From positions 1 through 44,975 of the forward strand of contig JAMFTA010000083.1 of assembly GCA_026225565.1 (NCBI GenBank): 44,975 nucleotides of DNA. The letters run 5' to 3'. The position numbers and the translations under genes are program-made. The notes below the pieces were generated by a model, which ran no database searches, was not told the origin of the DNA, and was given only the letters and a program-made list of their open reading frames with translations. The DNA comes from Caulobacter sp. GTDB taxonomy: Bacteria; Pseudomonadota; Alphaproteobacteria; Caulobacterales; Caulobacteraceae. Positions 7,497 through 17,208 of the stretch are shown here, in pieces (position 1 is the first letter of the stretch; every line of letters starts with the position of its first letter).

Positions 7497-9308
7497 ATGC
7501 CCGTCCTTCATCCCGTTATCGCTTCGGTCACCCAAGCGATAGAGCTTCGCTCCGGCGAGGCGCGGGCAGAGTATGAAGCGCGCATGGTCGCCGCCCGCCT
7601 GCGCGGCCCCGCGCGTGCGGCCATGGCCTGCTCCAATCTCGCCCACGTGTTCGCCGCGGCGGAGGGGGATAAGCCGGCCCTCAAGGCGCCGGCGATCCCC
7701 AACATCGGCATCGTCACCGCCTTCAACGACATGCTCTCCGCCCACCAACCGTTCGAGACCTATCCGGCGGCGATCAAGGCGGCGGCGCGCAAGGCCGGAG
7801 CGACAGCGCAAGTGGCTGGCGGCGTGCCCGCCATGTGCGACGGGGTCACCCAGGGCGCGGCGGGGATGGACCTATCGCTCTTCTCTCGCGATGTGATCGC
7901 CCTTTCCACCGGGGTGGCGCTCAGCCACGAGGCCTTCGACGCCGCCATCCTCTTGGGCGTCTGCGACAAGATCGTGCCCGGCCTGTTCATGGGGGCGTCC
8001 GCCTTCGGGCACCTGCCGGTGATCTTTTGTCCGGCGGGACCCATGCCGTCAGGCATCACCAACGGCGCCAAGGCGGCGGTGCGCCAGCGCTACGCCGAAG
8101 GCAAGGCGACGCGGGAAGAGCTGCTGGAGGCGGAGGCCGGCTCTTATCACTCGCCCGGCACCTGCACCTTCTACGGCACCGCCAACACCAACCAGATGTG
8201 CATGGAGATGATGGGCCTGCACGTGCCGGGCTCAGCCTTCGTCAACCCCGGGACGCCGCTCCGCGCCGCCCTCACCGAAGCCGCCGCTGTTCGCGCGGCG
8301 CGCAGCACGACGCTCGGCAATGACTATACGCCGTTTTTCGAGGTCGCTTCGGCCAAGGCCTTCGTCAACGCCATCGCTGGGTTGATGGCCACCGGCGGCT
8401 CCACCAATCACACCCTGCATCTGGTCGCCATGGCCCGCGCCGTCGGACTGACCCTGACCTGGGAGGATTTCGAGGCGATCTCGGACGTGACGCCGCTCTT
8501 GGCCCGGGTCTATCCCAACGGTCAGGCGGACGTGAACCACTGGCAGGCGGCGGGCGGACCCGCCTTCGTGATCAAAGAGCTGATCCGCGCAGGCCTTGTG
8601 CATACGGATGTGAAGACGGTCTGGGGCGATGGGCTGGAGATCTATGGGCGAGAGCCCTGGCTGGACGGCGGCCGGCTGGCCTGGCGCGACCCACCCGAGG
8701 CCTCCCTGGATACGACCGTAGTGCGTGCTTTTGAGGAGCCCTTCCACCCCACCGGCGGGCTGAAGCTCTTGACCGGCAACCTGGGGCGCGGCGTGGCCAA
8801 GACCTCGGCGGTGAAGTCGGAACTGCATGTGATCGAAGCGCCGGCGCGGGTGTTCGCTAGCCAGTTGGAGCTGGACCAGGCCTATCGCGCGGGCCAGCTG
8901 ACTGGCGATTTTGTGGCGGTGGTGCGCTTCCAGGGGCCCAAGGCTATCGGTATGCCCGAGCTGCACAAGCTGACGCCGCTGCTCGCCAATCTGCAGGACA
9001 GGGGGCAGAAGGTGGCCCTGCTCACCGACGGGCGTATGTCCGGCGCCTCGGGCAAGGTGCTTGCGGCGATTCACATCTCTCCGGAAGCGCTGGACGGCGG
9101 TCCCATCGGCCGGGTGCGAGACGGCGACATGATCCGCATCGACGCCCATGCCGGCGGGATCGACATTCTGGTCGAAGGCCTGATGGATCGTCCCCCCGCC
9201 ACCGCCGACCTCGCTAACCAGCATTTTGGAGCCGGGCGCGAATTGTTCAGCCTGTTTCGCCGCGAGGTGGGCACGCCGGACACCGGCGCCAGCGTGCTGT
9301 TCGGCTAG
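7497..9308 (+). CDS. edd: 6-phosphogluconate dehydratase
   Basis: First committed enzyme of the Entner-Doudoroff pathway: 6-phosphogluconate to 2-keto-3-deoxy-6-phosphogluconate, with an Fe-S cluster, in the cytoplasm. At 603 aa it has the family's full length. IlvD/Edd landmarks are [16 protein letters not shown], the cysteine motifs [19 protein letters not shown] and [10 protein letters not shown], then [11 protein letters not shown] and the C-terminal [12 protein letters not shown]. The dihydroxy-acid dehydratase IlvD is the nearest alternative, but the spacing and the start of the protein fit Edd. ATG 7497 has GGAG 9 bp upstream. No eda, zwf or pgl lies beside it here, so the operon partners are elsewhere. 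Confidence 0.95.
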   Translation: MPVLHPVIASVTQAIELRSGEARAEYEARMVAARLRGPARAAMACSNLAHVFAAAEGDKPALKAPAIPNIGIVTAFNDMLSAHQPFETYPAAIKAAARKAGATAQVAGGVPAMCDGVTQGAAGMDLSLFSRDVIALSTGVALSHEAFDAAILLGVCDKIVPGLFMGASAFGHLPVIFCPAGPMPSGITNGAKAAVRQRYAEGKATREELLEAEAGSYHSPGTCTFYGTANTNQMCMEMMGLHVPGSAFVNPGTPLRAALTEAAAVRAARSTTLGNDYTPFFEVASAKAFVNAIAGLMATGGSTNHTLHLVAMARAVGLTLTWEDFEAISDVTPLLARVYPNGQADVNHWQAAGGPAFVIKELIRAGLVHTDVKTVWGDGLEIYGREPWLDGGRLAWRDPPEASLDTTVVRAFEEPFHPTGGLKLLTGNLGRGVAKTSAVKSELHVIEAPARVFASQLELDQAYRAGQLTGDFVAVVRFQGPKAIGMPELHKLTPLLANLQDRGQKVALLTDGRMSGASGKVLAAIHISPEALDGGPIGRVRDGDMIRIDAHAGGIDILVEGLMDRPPATADLANQHFGAGRELFSLFRREVGTPDTGASVLFG

Positions 9309-9944
9309 AGAGGCGCCGAGACGGCGTGCGGAACTGATTCTGAAGCCGCAGTTCCAATAGCCCCTAAGGCCCATGGTGGAACGATACGGCGAAGGCGCCC
9401 GCCGCTAGGGGAAAGCCGGCGGCAGCTGAGCGGCATGTCTCCGTAGACGTATAATCACTCTACATTCGACCCCAAAAGTAGACTGTCGATCCAAATCTAT
9501 CCTCAATCTCTCCCCACCCGCCAAAACGGGGTGATAATAGAGGTTAGGCAGGCTCGCCGTCCCCTATGGTCTTTGAAATTGCTGGATTTTGCGGCGAGCC
9601 GTCCAGGTCGCCGCGGGTTGGGTCGCCGCCGTTGCACTTCCCCCGCGCGTCAACACCCCTAGCGGCGTAGTGGGATAAAGCGCAGGCTTTCGTGTCGAAG
9701 CGATAGACTTTGCAGGACGTGCAGAGGTGAAGTGAGAGACGTGGCGGTCGATTTGAGAGAGATTGGCGACCGATTTCGCAGATGATTTCGGTGTAGCGAT
9801 GGTCACGCCGCCGATGCCGCCGCCGCCGGGTTTCCCCATTCTCTCCTCGCTTTTGCCGGCGAAAATGTCGCGCGTATCAGGGCGATACATTTCGGTCGGA
9901 GCGGCGGGCGCCGGCCACGCCGAGCGCATCCAACGCCTCGCGCT
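9309..9944. other. 636-bp stretch without a convincing gene
   Basis: Between edd and the convergent serine hydrolase gene. A 7-bp inverted repeat GGAACTG/CAGTTCC (9330-9336 and 9349-9355) lies just after edd and may act as a weak terminator, but has no T-tract. A TATAAT box (9450-9455) has no matching -35 and no gene after it. A 121-codon minus frame (9564-9929) has low-complexity, unrecognisable sequence and no ribosome site. I see nothing else, and decayed coding sequence cannot be excluded. Confidence 0.6.
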
Positions 9945-11171
9945 CTAGGCGTAGCTCTCGGTGATCGCCGAATAGACCAGGGTGCGCAGCTCACGCCGGA
10001 TCGGGTAGTAGCTGGAGGGGATCAGTTGGGTCATGAAAATGACGATCAGCGCCTCCTTCGGATCGATCCAGAAGGCTGTGGAGGCGGCGCCGCCCCAGGC
10101 ATATTCCCCCGCCGTGCCGGGCAGGAGGGTCCTGGCCGGGTCCATAGTCACCGAGAAACCGAGCCCGAAGCCGACCCCGCAATAGGCCGCCTCACTGAAC
10201 AGCGAGATGGACATCTCCGTCAAATCCTTGCCGCCGGGCAGGTGGTTGGCGGTCATCAGGCTCACGGTCTTGGGACTGAGGAAGCGCACGCCGCCGGCCT
10301 CGCCTGCGTTCAGCATCATCTGGCAGAACTTCAGGTAGTCGCCGGCCGTGGACACCAGACCCCCGCCGCCGGAGACGAAACTCGGCGGCTGCAGATAGGG
10401 GCTGGCCTGCGGATCGTCCTGCAGCACCCGCTCGCCCTTGGCGTCGATGGCCCAGCAGGCGGCGAAGCGCGCCCGCTCGCTCTCCGGCACATGGAATCCA
10501 GTGTCGCTCATGCCAAGCGGGGTGAGCAGGCGATCCTGCAGCACCGCCGCGAACGGCTTGCCCTCGATCAGGCCGATCAGGTAGCCGAGCACGTCGGTGG
10601 CTACCGAATAGTTCCAGCCATCGCCCGGCGAGAACTCCAGGGGCAGGCGGGAGAGGGCGTCGATCATGGTGTCCAGCGAACCCGCCTTGTCCAACTCGCC
10701 AATCTTCTCCCGGCGATAGGCGGCGTCCACATTGGTGCTCTGTTGAAACCCGTAGGTAAGCCCCGAGGTATGGCGCAGCAGATCCACCATCAGCATCGGC
10801 CGCGCCGTCTGCGTGGCGCGCATCACGTCGAACCCGCCGGCATAGACGCCGAGCCCCTTCCAAGCCGGAATCAGGCCATGCACCGGATCGTCCAGGGCCA
10901 CCTTGCCCTCCTCCACCAGCATCATGAAGAGGACGCTGGTGAGCGGCTTGGTCATGGAATAGATGCGAAACAGGCTGTCGGGCTCGACCTTGGTCCCCCG
11001 CGCCTCGTCGATCAGGCCTGAGAAGCCCAGGTGCGCCACCTCGCCCCGGCGCGCCACCAGGGTCAGGGCGAAAGGCAGCTTGCCCGTCGCCACGTACTTT
11101 TCGTGGAAGTAGGCGTCGATGCGGGCCAGCCGCTCGGACGACAGACCGAGGGCTTCGGGGCGGGTGGTCAT
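9945..11171 (-). CDS. Class C beta-lactamase-fold serine hydrolase (EstB-like esterase)
   Basis: A 408-residue member of the beta-lactamase/penicillin-binding fold. The SxxK motif is SMTK with nucleophile Ser72 and Lys75, the second motif is in the GWNYSVATDVLGYL block, and a WGG motif (YAWGGAAST) replaces the KTG of true lactamases. That WGG is typical of family VIII carboxylesterases such as EstB, so ester hydrolysis is more likely than antibiotic resistance. There is no signal peptide, so it is cytoplasmic. ATG 11171 is preceded by GAGG. It lies 65 bp downstream of the S9 peptidase gene on the same strand and may be co-transcribed with it. Confidence 0.88.
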   Translation of the reverse strand: MTTRPEALGLSSERLARIDAYFHEKYVATGKLPFALTLVARRGEVAHLGFSGLIDEARGTKVEPDSLFRIYSMTKPLTSVLFMMLVEEGKVALDDPVHGLIPAWKGLGVYAGGFDVMRATQTARPMLMVDLLRHTSGLTYGFQQSTNVDAAYRREKIGELDKAGSLDTMIDALSRLPLEFSPGDGWNYSVATDVLGYLIGLIEGKPFAAVLQDRLLTPLGMSDTGFHVPESERARFAACWAIDAKGERVLQDDPQASPYLQPPSFVSGGGGLVSTAGDYLKFCQMMLNAGEAGGVRFLSPKTVSLMTANHLPGGKDLTEMSISLFSEAAYCGVGFGLGFSVTMDPARTLLPGTAGEYAWGGAASTAFWIDPKEALIVIFMTQLIPSSYYPIRRELRTLVYSAITESYA

Positions 11172-11236
11172 GGACGCGCCTCAATCGTTTCCTTCGATTT
11201 TGAAGGAGGGCGCGCCCATGCGCCAGGGCTAAGGCG

Positions 11237-13348
11237 CTATTGGGCGGCCGCCCCGTCCGGCGCCGTCCATTTGTCCAGCCAAGCCTTGATGGTCTCGTGC
11301 CATTGTAGGGAATTGGCCGGCTTCAGCACCCAGTGGTTCTCATCGGGAAAGGTGAGGAATTCGCTGGGAATGCCCTTGCGCTGAGCGGCGGTGAAGGCGG
11401 CGATCCCCTGATCCAGGGGAATGCGGAAGTCCTTGCCCGAGTGCACCACCAGGATGGGCTTTGACCAGTCGGCCACATGGTTGATCGGGTTGAAGGTCTC
11501 GTACTTGGCCGGGTCCTCCCAGACGGTGGTGTGGCCGTTCTCCCATTCGGAGAACCACAGCTCCTCGGTCTCGTAGCCCATCATCCGGTTGTCGAAGACC
11601 CCGTCGTGATCGACCAGGCATTTCCATGGCTTATTCCACACCCCGGCGATCCAATAGGTCATGAAGCCGCCGTAGGAGGCTCCCGCGGCGCAGGCGCGAG
11701 ACGGGTCGATGAACTTGTACTTGTCCAGCGCCGCCGCCCAGCCCTTTTGCAGGTCCTCAAGCGGGCGGTCGCCCCAGTGGCCGGAAATGGCGTCGGTGAA
11801 CGCCTGGCCATAGCCGGTGGAGCCGTGGAAATCGACCATCACCACCGCATAGCCCCAGCCGGCCCAGACCTGCGGGCTCCAACGGGTGGACCAGCTATCC
11901 TCCCACGAGCCCTGGGGTCCGCCGTGGATCATATAGACCACCGGATAGGTTTTCCCGGCCAGATAGCCATAGGGCTTGACCACCCAGCCATGCACCGTAT
12001 CGCCGTTCCAGCCGGGGAAGGTGAAGGGCTCATAGGCGGAAAACTGCACGTCCTTTAACGCGGCGGCGTCCACGTGGGTGAGTTGCACGGGGGAGTGGCC
12101 GGGGGTGAGGGCGAACACTTCGCTCGGCGCGTTCATGGCGTCGGCGGTATAGACGATCACGTCGTCCCGGGCGGTGTGCGCCACGTCGAAATCGGAGACA
12201 TGGCCAGTGGTGGTCAGGGGCCGCACGGCGCCGGTGGCCACGTCCATAATGAACAGCTTTTGAAAGCCCTGATCCGTGGCCGAGACGTAAAGGCTCTTGC
12301 CGTCGCCTGAGAAGGCCATCTTGTCGGCGGAGCGATCCCATTTCGGATCGATCTCGCGCTCCTGGCCGGTGGCTGCGTCGTGCAGGATGATCCCGAAACG
12401 GTCGGCCTCGAAGGTCGGCCGCTTCATCGCCCGATAGGCGGCGAACTTGCCGTCGGGGGAGGCGACCGCGGCCGCGTCCCAGGCCTTGTTGGCGCGAGTC
12501 AGATCCTCGGGCGGCTTTGAGCCGTCTAGTGGAACCGTATAGAGATCGAAATTGGTCGACCATGGCTCGGTGCGCCCCGCCAGGCGGGCGGAGAACACCA
12601 CATCCTTCCCGTCGGGCCGGATGGTGTAGTCCTCGTCGCCGCCGAAGGGCTTGGAGGGAACGTCGCCGTCGAAACCCTTGGTTAGGGGAACCGGCGCGCC
12701 GCTCGCCCGGCCGACGCCGTCGAGCGTCAGGGCGAACAGGTGGTTCTTGGTTCCGTCCGCCCATGTGTCCCAGTGGCGGATGAAGAGCTTGTCGTAGAGC
12801 TTGCCACTGGCCTTGCTCTTGGCCTGCTCGTCCTGCCGGGCCTTTGTCGCCGCCGGGTCGTCGGCGTCCGGGAAGACGGCCATTGAGACCACCAGGGTCT
12901 TGCCGTTCGGTGCGATGCGGAAGGTATCCACATCGAGGGGCAGGTCGGTGATCTGGACTGGATGCGGCTCTGATCTGCACAAGGCGCCCAAGACGCAGAC
13001 AAAAAGCCGCCAGACTTGTTGATGGTCCCCGGCCGGGGCCAAATAATAGATCGCGCCTCGGTCCGGCGACCAGCGCGGACTTGAGCCTGCGGCCAGACGG
13101 ACGGGGCTGTATTTCCCCTCGGTGTCCACCGCCCAGATGACGTGGGTGCGCTTGTTGGCGGCTGTGTCCAGGGTCGCCAGATCGTAGACCACCCGCCGCC
13201 CGTCTGGGGAAACATGGGCGTCCGATACCCGATCCAAACCCACGAGGTCGTTCGCGGTCAACGGGCGAGCTTGGGCGGAGGCGCCGAACATCAAGGCGAG
13301 GGCCACAGCTGGCGCGGCTGCGAAGGGACGCAAAAACGAAAGGGCCAT
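11237..13348 (-). CDS. Secreted S9-family prolyl oligopeptidase / acylaminoacyl-peptidase
   Basis: Exported serine peptidase with an N-terminal signal peptide (residues 1-27, ending GASAQA), a beta-propeller of about 400 residues, and a C-terminal alpha/beta-hydrolase domain. The catalytic triad is visible: Ser558 in GASYGGF, Asp640 in SGKDF and His672 in ENHWV, with GGPQGSW near the oxyanion hole. Length is 703 aa from ATG 13348, which has GGAG 8 bp upstream; a longer frame from 13441 lacks both signal peptide and ribosome site. A cysteine-containing hydrophobic stretch (LFVCVLGALC) replaces the usual Gly/Pro-rich propeller turn near residue 112; it may be a genuine insertion or a compensated frameshift. 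The likely role is degrading proline-containing oligopeptides in the periplasm. Confidence 0.92.
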   Translation of the reverse strand: MALSFLRPFAAAPAVALALMFGASAQARPLTANDLVGLDRVSDAHVSPDGRRVVYDLATLDTAANKRTHVIWAVDTEGKYSPVRLAAGSSPRWSPDRGAIYYLAPAGDHQQVWRLFVCVLGALCRSEPHPVQITDLPLDVDTFRIAPNGKTLVVSMAVFPDADDPAATKARQDEQAKSKASGKLYDKLFIRHWDTWADGTKNHLFALTLDGVGRASGAPVPLTKGFDGDVPSKPFGGDEDYTIRPDGKDVVFSARLAGRTEPWSTNFDLYTVPLDGSKPPEDLTRANKAWDAAAVASPDGKFAAYRAMKRPTFEADRFGIILHDAATGQEREIDPKWDRSADKMAFSGDGKSLYVSATDQGFQKLFIMDVATGAVRPLTTTGHVSDFDVAHTARDDVIVYTADAMNAPSEVFALTPGHSPVQLTHVDAAALKDVQFSAYEPFTFPGWNGDTVHGWVVKPYGYLAGKTYPVVYMIHGGPQGSWEDSWSTRWSPQVWAGWGYAVVMVDFHGSTGYGQAFTDAISGHWGDRPLEDLQKGWAAALDKYKFIDPSRACAAGASYGGFMTYWIAGVWNKPWKCLVDHDGVFDNRMMGYETEELWFSEWENGHTTVWEDPAKYETFNPINHVADWSKPILVVHSGKDFRIPLDQGIAAFTAAQRKGIPSEFLTFPDENHWVLKPANSLQWHETIKAWLDKWTAPDGAAAQ

Positions 13349-13507
13349 CGAGGTCTCCGGCAGGGGTCCAGCGTGGACCGGCGCATCATTCCTGTTACGC
13401 CGACCCGACCCGGGCCTCAACGGCTGGCGCTGGTGCGGCACAGATATCCCTCAATCTTGGTATTTTGGCTACCGTCATTGCGCTGTGACGCCACCTCACG
13501 GGTTGGC

Positions 13508-13542
13508 TTGATCCTAAAAAGCGCATATCTATAACAAGATAT
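13508..13542 (+). promoter_or_regulatory. Candidate promoter and palindromic operator of the bkd operon
   Basis: TTGATC (13508-13513), 16 bp, then TATAAC (13530-13535) resembles a housekeeping promoter about 45 bp before the E1alpha ATG. Overlapping the -10 is an AT-rich inverted repeat ATATCT-ATAACA-AGATAT (13525-13542) in otherwise GC-rich DNA, a plausible repressor or Lrp/BkdR-type site. The regulator is unknown. Confidence 0.5.
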
Positions 13543-13583
13543 ACCGCTGGGTAGCCTCTCGGCGCTTGCAAAGGCTCTTCGCG

Positions 13584-14822
13584 ATGAAGAACAGCCCCGC
13601 CCTTAGCCTGCGTATTCCCGAGCCGCGCTTTCGGCCCGGCGACACGGTGGATTTCAGCAACCTTAACATCCCTGAGGCGGGCGTCGCCCCACGGCCTCCG
13701 ATCGACGTTTCGGCCAAGGAGACGCGGGATCTGGCCTACGGCCTGATCCGCGTGCTGGACAAGGAGGATCGCGCCGTCGGCGCCTGGGATCCCAAGCTCG
13801 ATATCGCGATGCTGAAGCGGGGCTTAGAGGCCATGATGCTGACCCGCGCCTACGACGACCGCATGTACCGGGCCCAGCGCCAGGGCAAGACCAGCTTCTA
13901 TATGAAGTGCACAGGGGAGGAGGCGGTGGCCGTCGCCCAGTCCATGGTGCTGCATCGGGACGACATGTGCTTTCCCACCTATCGCCAGCAGGGCATCCTG
14001 ATCGCCCGGGGCTATCCCCTCGTCGATATGATGAACCAGGTCTATTCCAATGCGGCGGACCCGATGAAGGGCCGACAGCTGCCAGTGATGTATTCCTCCA
14101 AGGACTACGGCTTCTTCTCCATCTCGGGCAACCTTGGCACCCAGTTCAGCCAGGCGGTGGGCTGGGCCATGGGCTCGGCCTACAAGGGCGATGACAAGAT
14201 CGCCGCTGGTTACATCGGCGACGGCTCGACGGCCGAGGGGGATTTCCACCACGCCCTGACCTTCGCCTCGGTCTATCGCGCGCCGGTGATCCTCAACATC
14301 GTCAACAACCAGTGGGCCATCTCCTCCTTCCACGGCATCGCGGGGGGCGAGGATGCGCCCTTCGCCAGCCGGGCCATCGGCTACAATCTTCCGGGGCTTC
14401 GGGTGGACGGCAACGATTTCCTCGCCGTCTATGCCGCGACCCAGTGGGCGGCGGAGCGGGCGCGAGCGAACCTCGGGGCCACGGTGATCGAACTCTTCAC
14501 CTACCGGGCCGAGGGCCATTCCACCTCCGACGATCCGGCCCGCTATCGTCCCGCCGAAGAGGCCAAGGGCTGGCCGCTGGGCGACCCGATCGAGCGGCTG
14601 AATCGTCACCTAATCGCCCTGGGCGTCTGGTCGGACGCTGAGCAGGACGCCCTGCATAAGGAGGTGGTGGAAGAGGTGCGGGCCGCCGCCAAGGAGGCGG
14701 AAAAGAACGGCACCCTCAGCGAGGGCAAGCGGCCGAGCGTCGAGACCATGTTCGACGACGTGTATAAGGAGCAGCCCTGGCATATCCGGCGGCAGGCTGA
14801 GGAACTGGCGGCCCTGTCATGA
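13584..14822 (+). CDS. bkdA1: Branched-chain 2-oxoacid dehydrogenase E1 alpha subunit
   Basis: Thiamine-diphosphate-dependent alpha subunit that decarboxylates the 2-oxoacids of valine, leucine and isoleucine. The ThDP motif runs from GDGS (Gly212) to IVNNQWAIS, and the HS-loop GHSTSDDPARYR carries the region regulated by phosphorylation in mitochondria. The N-terminal extension before the catalytic domain (RIPEPRFRPGD, PRPPIDVS) is typical of bacterial BkdA1 rather than PdhA. ATG 13584 is preferred to an upstream TTG at 13566, giving 412 aa. The stop overlaps the E1beta start as ATGA. It is first gene of bkdA1-bkdA2-bkdB; no E3 (lpd) gene is present here. Confidence 0.94.
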   Translation: MKNSPALSLRIPEPRFRPGDTVDFSNLNIPEAGVAPRPPIDVSAKETRDLAYGLIRVLDKEDRAVGAWDPKLDIAMLKRGLEAMMLTRAYDDRMYRAQRQGKTSFYMKCTGEEAVAVAQSMVLHRDDMCFPTYRQQGILIARGYPLVDMMNQVYSNAADPMKGRQLPVMYSSKDYGFFSISGNLGTQFSQAVGWAMGSAYKGDDKIAAGYIGDGSTAEGDFHHALTFASVYRAPVILNIVNNQWAISSFHGIAGGEDAPFASRAIGYNLPGLRVDGNDFLAVYAATQWAAERARANLGATVIELFTYRAEGHSTSDDPARYRPAEEAKGWPLGDPIERLNRHLIALGVWSDAEQDALHKEVVEEVRAAAKEAEKNGTLSEGKRPSVETMFDDVYKEQPWHIRRQAEELAALS

Positions 14823-15889
14823 GCGCCCCTTGGAGCGAAGTCATCGATCCGGACATGGACGCCGACACGGAGGTCATCCCGCGCATGAACATGATCCAGG
14901 CCCTGAATTCGGCCATGGATGTGATGCTGGCCAAGGACCCGAACGTGCTGATCTTCGGCGAGGACGTGGGCTATTTCGGGGGGGTGTTTCGCGCCACCGA
15001 GGGGCTGCAGAAGAAGTACGGCCTGAATCGCTGCTTCGATACCCCGATCACCGAAAGCGGTCTGATCGGGGCCGCCATTGGCATGGGCGCCTATGGTTTG
15101 CGTCCGGTGGTGGAAATCCAGTTCGCCGACTACATCTATCCCGCCTACGACCAGCTGGTCTCCGAGGCCGCGCGGCTGCGTTATCGCTCGGCGGGGGATT
15201 TCTGGGCCCCGCTCACCGTGCGCTCCCCCTATGGCGGCGGCATCTTCGGCGGCCAGACCCATAGCCAGAGCGTGGAGGCCCTGTTCACCCATGTGGCCGG
15301 GCTGAAGGTGGTGATCCCCTCCAATCCCTACGACGCCAAGGGTCTGTTGATCTCGGCCATCGAGGACGACGATCCGGTGATGTTTTTCGAACCCAAGCGC
15401 CTCTACAACGCCCCCTTCGACGGCCGGCCGGAAACTCAGGTCGTGCCCTGGGCCAAGCATCCGCTGAGCGCCGTGCCCCAAGGCTATTACAATGTGCCGC
15501 TCGGCAAGGCGAAGACGGTGCGGGCGGGGGAGGCGGTCACGGTGCTGGCTTACGGCGCCATGGTGCATGTGGCCCTACAAGCCGCCCTGGAAAGCGGCGT
15601 CGACGCCGAGGTGATCGACCTTCGCACGCTCGTGCCGCTGGATATCGACGCCATCACCCAGTCCGTCGAGAAGACCGGCCGCTGCGTCATCGTGCATGAG
15701 GCGACGCGAACCTCCGGCTTTGGGGCGGAGCTTTCCGCCCTGGTGCAGGAGCACTGCTTCTATCACCTGGAGGCCCCGATCGAGCGGGTGACTGGGTGGG
15801 ACACCCCCTATCCCCACGCCTTCGAATGGGAATATTTTCCGGGGCCGGCGCGGGTCGTCGCCGCCCTGCGCCGCGCTATAGGAGCTTAA
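14819..15889 (+). CDS. bkdA2: Branched-chain 2-oxoacid dehydrogenase E1 beta subunit
   Basis: A 356-residue transketolase-like beta subunit pairing with E1 alpha. Family blocks seen are NMIQALNSAMD, GEDVGYFGGVFRATEGLQ, DTPITESGLIGAAIGMGAYG, the potassium/substrate-loop region SPYGGGIFGGQTHSQSVEA and the C-terminal VIDLRTLVPLD followed by VHEATRTSGFGAE. It is coupled to E1 alpha by the ATGA overlap, and one base separates its TAA from the E2 ATG. Together with E2 it makes the acyl-CoA products used in branched-chain amino acid breakdown and branched fatty acid priming. Confidence 0.95.
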   Translation: MSAPWSEVIDPDMDADTEVIPRMNMIQALNSAMDVMLAKDPNVLIFGEDVGYFGGVFRATEGLQKKYGLNRCFDTPITESGLIGAAIGMGAYGLRPVVEIQFADYIYPAYDQLVSEAARLRYRSAGDFWAPLTVRSPYGGGIFGGQTHSQSVEALFTHVAGLKVVIPSNPYDAKGLLISAIEDDDPVMFFEPKRLYNAPFDGRPETQVVPWAKHPLSAVPQGYYNVPLGKAKTVRAGEAVTVLAYGAMVHVALQAALESGVDAEVIDLRTLVPLDIDAITQSVEKTGRCVIVHEATRTSGFGAELSALVQEHCFYHLEAPIERVTGWDTPYPHAFEWEYFPGPARVVAALRRAIGA

Positions 15890-15890
15890 G

Positions 15891-17108
15891 ATGGCCCGAT
15901 ACGTCTTCAAGCTGCCGGACGTCGGCGAAGGCACCGCCGAGGCGGAGATCGTCGCCTGGCATGTCGCCGTCGGGCAAGCCATCGCCGAGGACGATCCGCT
16001 CGTCGACGTGATGACCGACAAGGCGACGGTGGAGATGACCTCGCCAGTGTCCGGCGTTGTGCTGGAACTGAACGGCGCCCCCGGCGACATGGCTCCGGTC
16101 GGATCCGGCATCGTGGTGATCGAGGTGGCCGGCGAGGGCGCCCTCCCTTCCCCTTCGAAGGGGGAAGGGTCGGGGGTGGAAGTGAACGCGCCGCTCTCGC
16201 CGCAGAATCAGCCAGAGGCGCCGACAGCGCCCACCCGGTCTGAGGCCCAAAAGCCCCTGGCCTCCCCCGCCGTCCGCCGCCGCGCCGACGACCTCGGCGT
16301 CAGCCTGTCCGACGTTTCCGGCTCCGGCCCCGAAGGCCGTATCGGGCACGCAGACCTCGACGCCCGCGCCGCCAGAGCCCCCGCCCCGTACCCACCCACC
16401 TACGCCCAGCGCACAGGGGTGGAAGAGATCAAGGTCATCGGCCTGCGCCGCAAGATCGCCGAGAAGATGCAGGACGCCAAACGCCGCATCCCCCACTTCG
16501 CCTATATCGAAGAGGTGGACGTGACGGCCCTTGAGGAGCTGCGCGCCCACCTCAACGTCACCCACGCCGATCGCGGCAAGCTGACGGTGCTGCCCTTCTT
16601 CATGCGCGCCCTGGTCAAGGCCCTGCCAGCCTATCCGCAAATCAACGCCCGCTTCGACGACGACGCCGGCGTGGTGCATCGCCATGCCGCCGTACACATC
16701 GGCATCGCCACTCAAACGCCAAGCGGCCTGATCGTGCCGGTGGTGCGCCATGCAGAGACCCTGGACCTTTGGGCCAGCGCCACAGAGGTCGCGCGTCTGG
16801 CCAAGGCCGCTCGCGACGGCAAGGCGACGTCCGAGGAGCTCAGCGGCTCGACCATCACCCTCACCTCCCTTGGACCCTTGGGGGGCGTCGCCACCACCCC
16901 CGTGATCAACCATCCGGAGGTAGCCATCGTCGGCCCCAACAAGATTGTCGAGCGACCGGTGGTGCGCGGGGGGCAAATCGTGGTGCGCAAGATGATGAAC
17001 CTCTCCTCCTCCTTCGACCACCGGGTGGTGGATGGCTATGACGCCGCCGCCTTCATCCAGACCCTCAAGGGTCTGCTGGAACACCCCGCCACCCTGTTCA
17101 TGGACTAG
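15891..17108 (+). CDS. bkdB: Branched-chain 2-oxoacid dehydrogenase E2 (dihydrolipoyl transacylase)
   Basis: The 405-residue E2 core. It has one lipoyl domain (residues 1-78, lipoyl Lys44 in TDKATVEM), a linker, a peripheral-subunit-binding domain (about 123-157, ASPAVRRRADDLGVSL, then GSGPEGRI) and the catalytic acyltransferase domain (about 185-405) with the active-site motif DHRVVDG (His377). The first linker is odd: residues 84-97 are encoded by a G/C palindrome (16145-16169) that looks like an intergenic repeat inserted in frame. It lies in a flexible region, so function is probably kept. Last gene of the operon. Confidence 0.95.
   Translation: MARYVFKLPDVGEGTAEAEIVAWHVAVGQAIAEDDPLVDVMTDKATVEMTSPVSGVVLELNGAPGDMAPVGSGIVVIEVAGEGALPSPSKGEGSGVEVNAPLSPQNQPEAPTAPTRSEAQKPLASPAVRRRADDLGVSLSDVSGSGPEGRIGHADLDARAARAPAPYPPTYAQRTGVEEIKVIGLRRKIAEKMQDAKRRIPHFAYIEEVDVTALEELRAHLNVTHADRGKLTVLPFFMRALVKALPAYPQINARFDDDAGVVHRHAAVHIGIATQTPSGLIVPVVRHAETLDLWASATEVARLAKAARDGKATSEELSGSTITLTSLGPLGGVATTPVINHPEVAIVGPNKIVERPVVRGGQIVVRKMMNLSSSFDHRVVDGYDAAAFIQTLKGLLEHPATLFMD
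16145..16169. repeat. Palindromic repeat inserted within the bkdB linker
   Basis: CCCTTCCCC and GGGGGAAGGG flank a TTCGAA centre, a near-perfect hairpin with one extra G, continuing into a G-rich tail to about 16182. It resembles the short pyrimidine/purine palindromes scattered between genes in Caulobacterales. Here it is read as protein (GALPSPSKGEG) in the linker after the lipoyl domain. A degenerate relative may lie at 17168-17200 just after bkdB. Confidence 0.6.
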
Positions 17109-17208
17109 GCCGCGGCAAAGTTGCGCGGCGCTCTCGGCTTCTGTCGGATTTCACTTTGCACCCATGCGTCCCTCGTCCAAGGAGAGGTGGGGTTTGGGAG
17201 CGCCAGCG

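Noticed and set aside
9330-9355. GGAAC followed 16 bp later by GTTCC as a possible EcfG promoter
   Set aside because: The -10 reads GTTC instead of CGTT on either strand; it is better explained as a simple inverted repeat after edd.
9564-9929. 121-codon minus frame after edd
   Set aside because: No ribosome site, low-complexity composition and no recognised motif.
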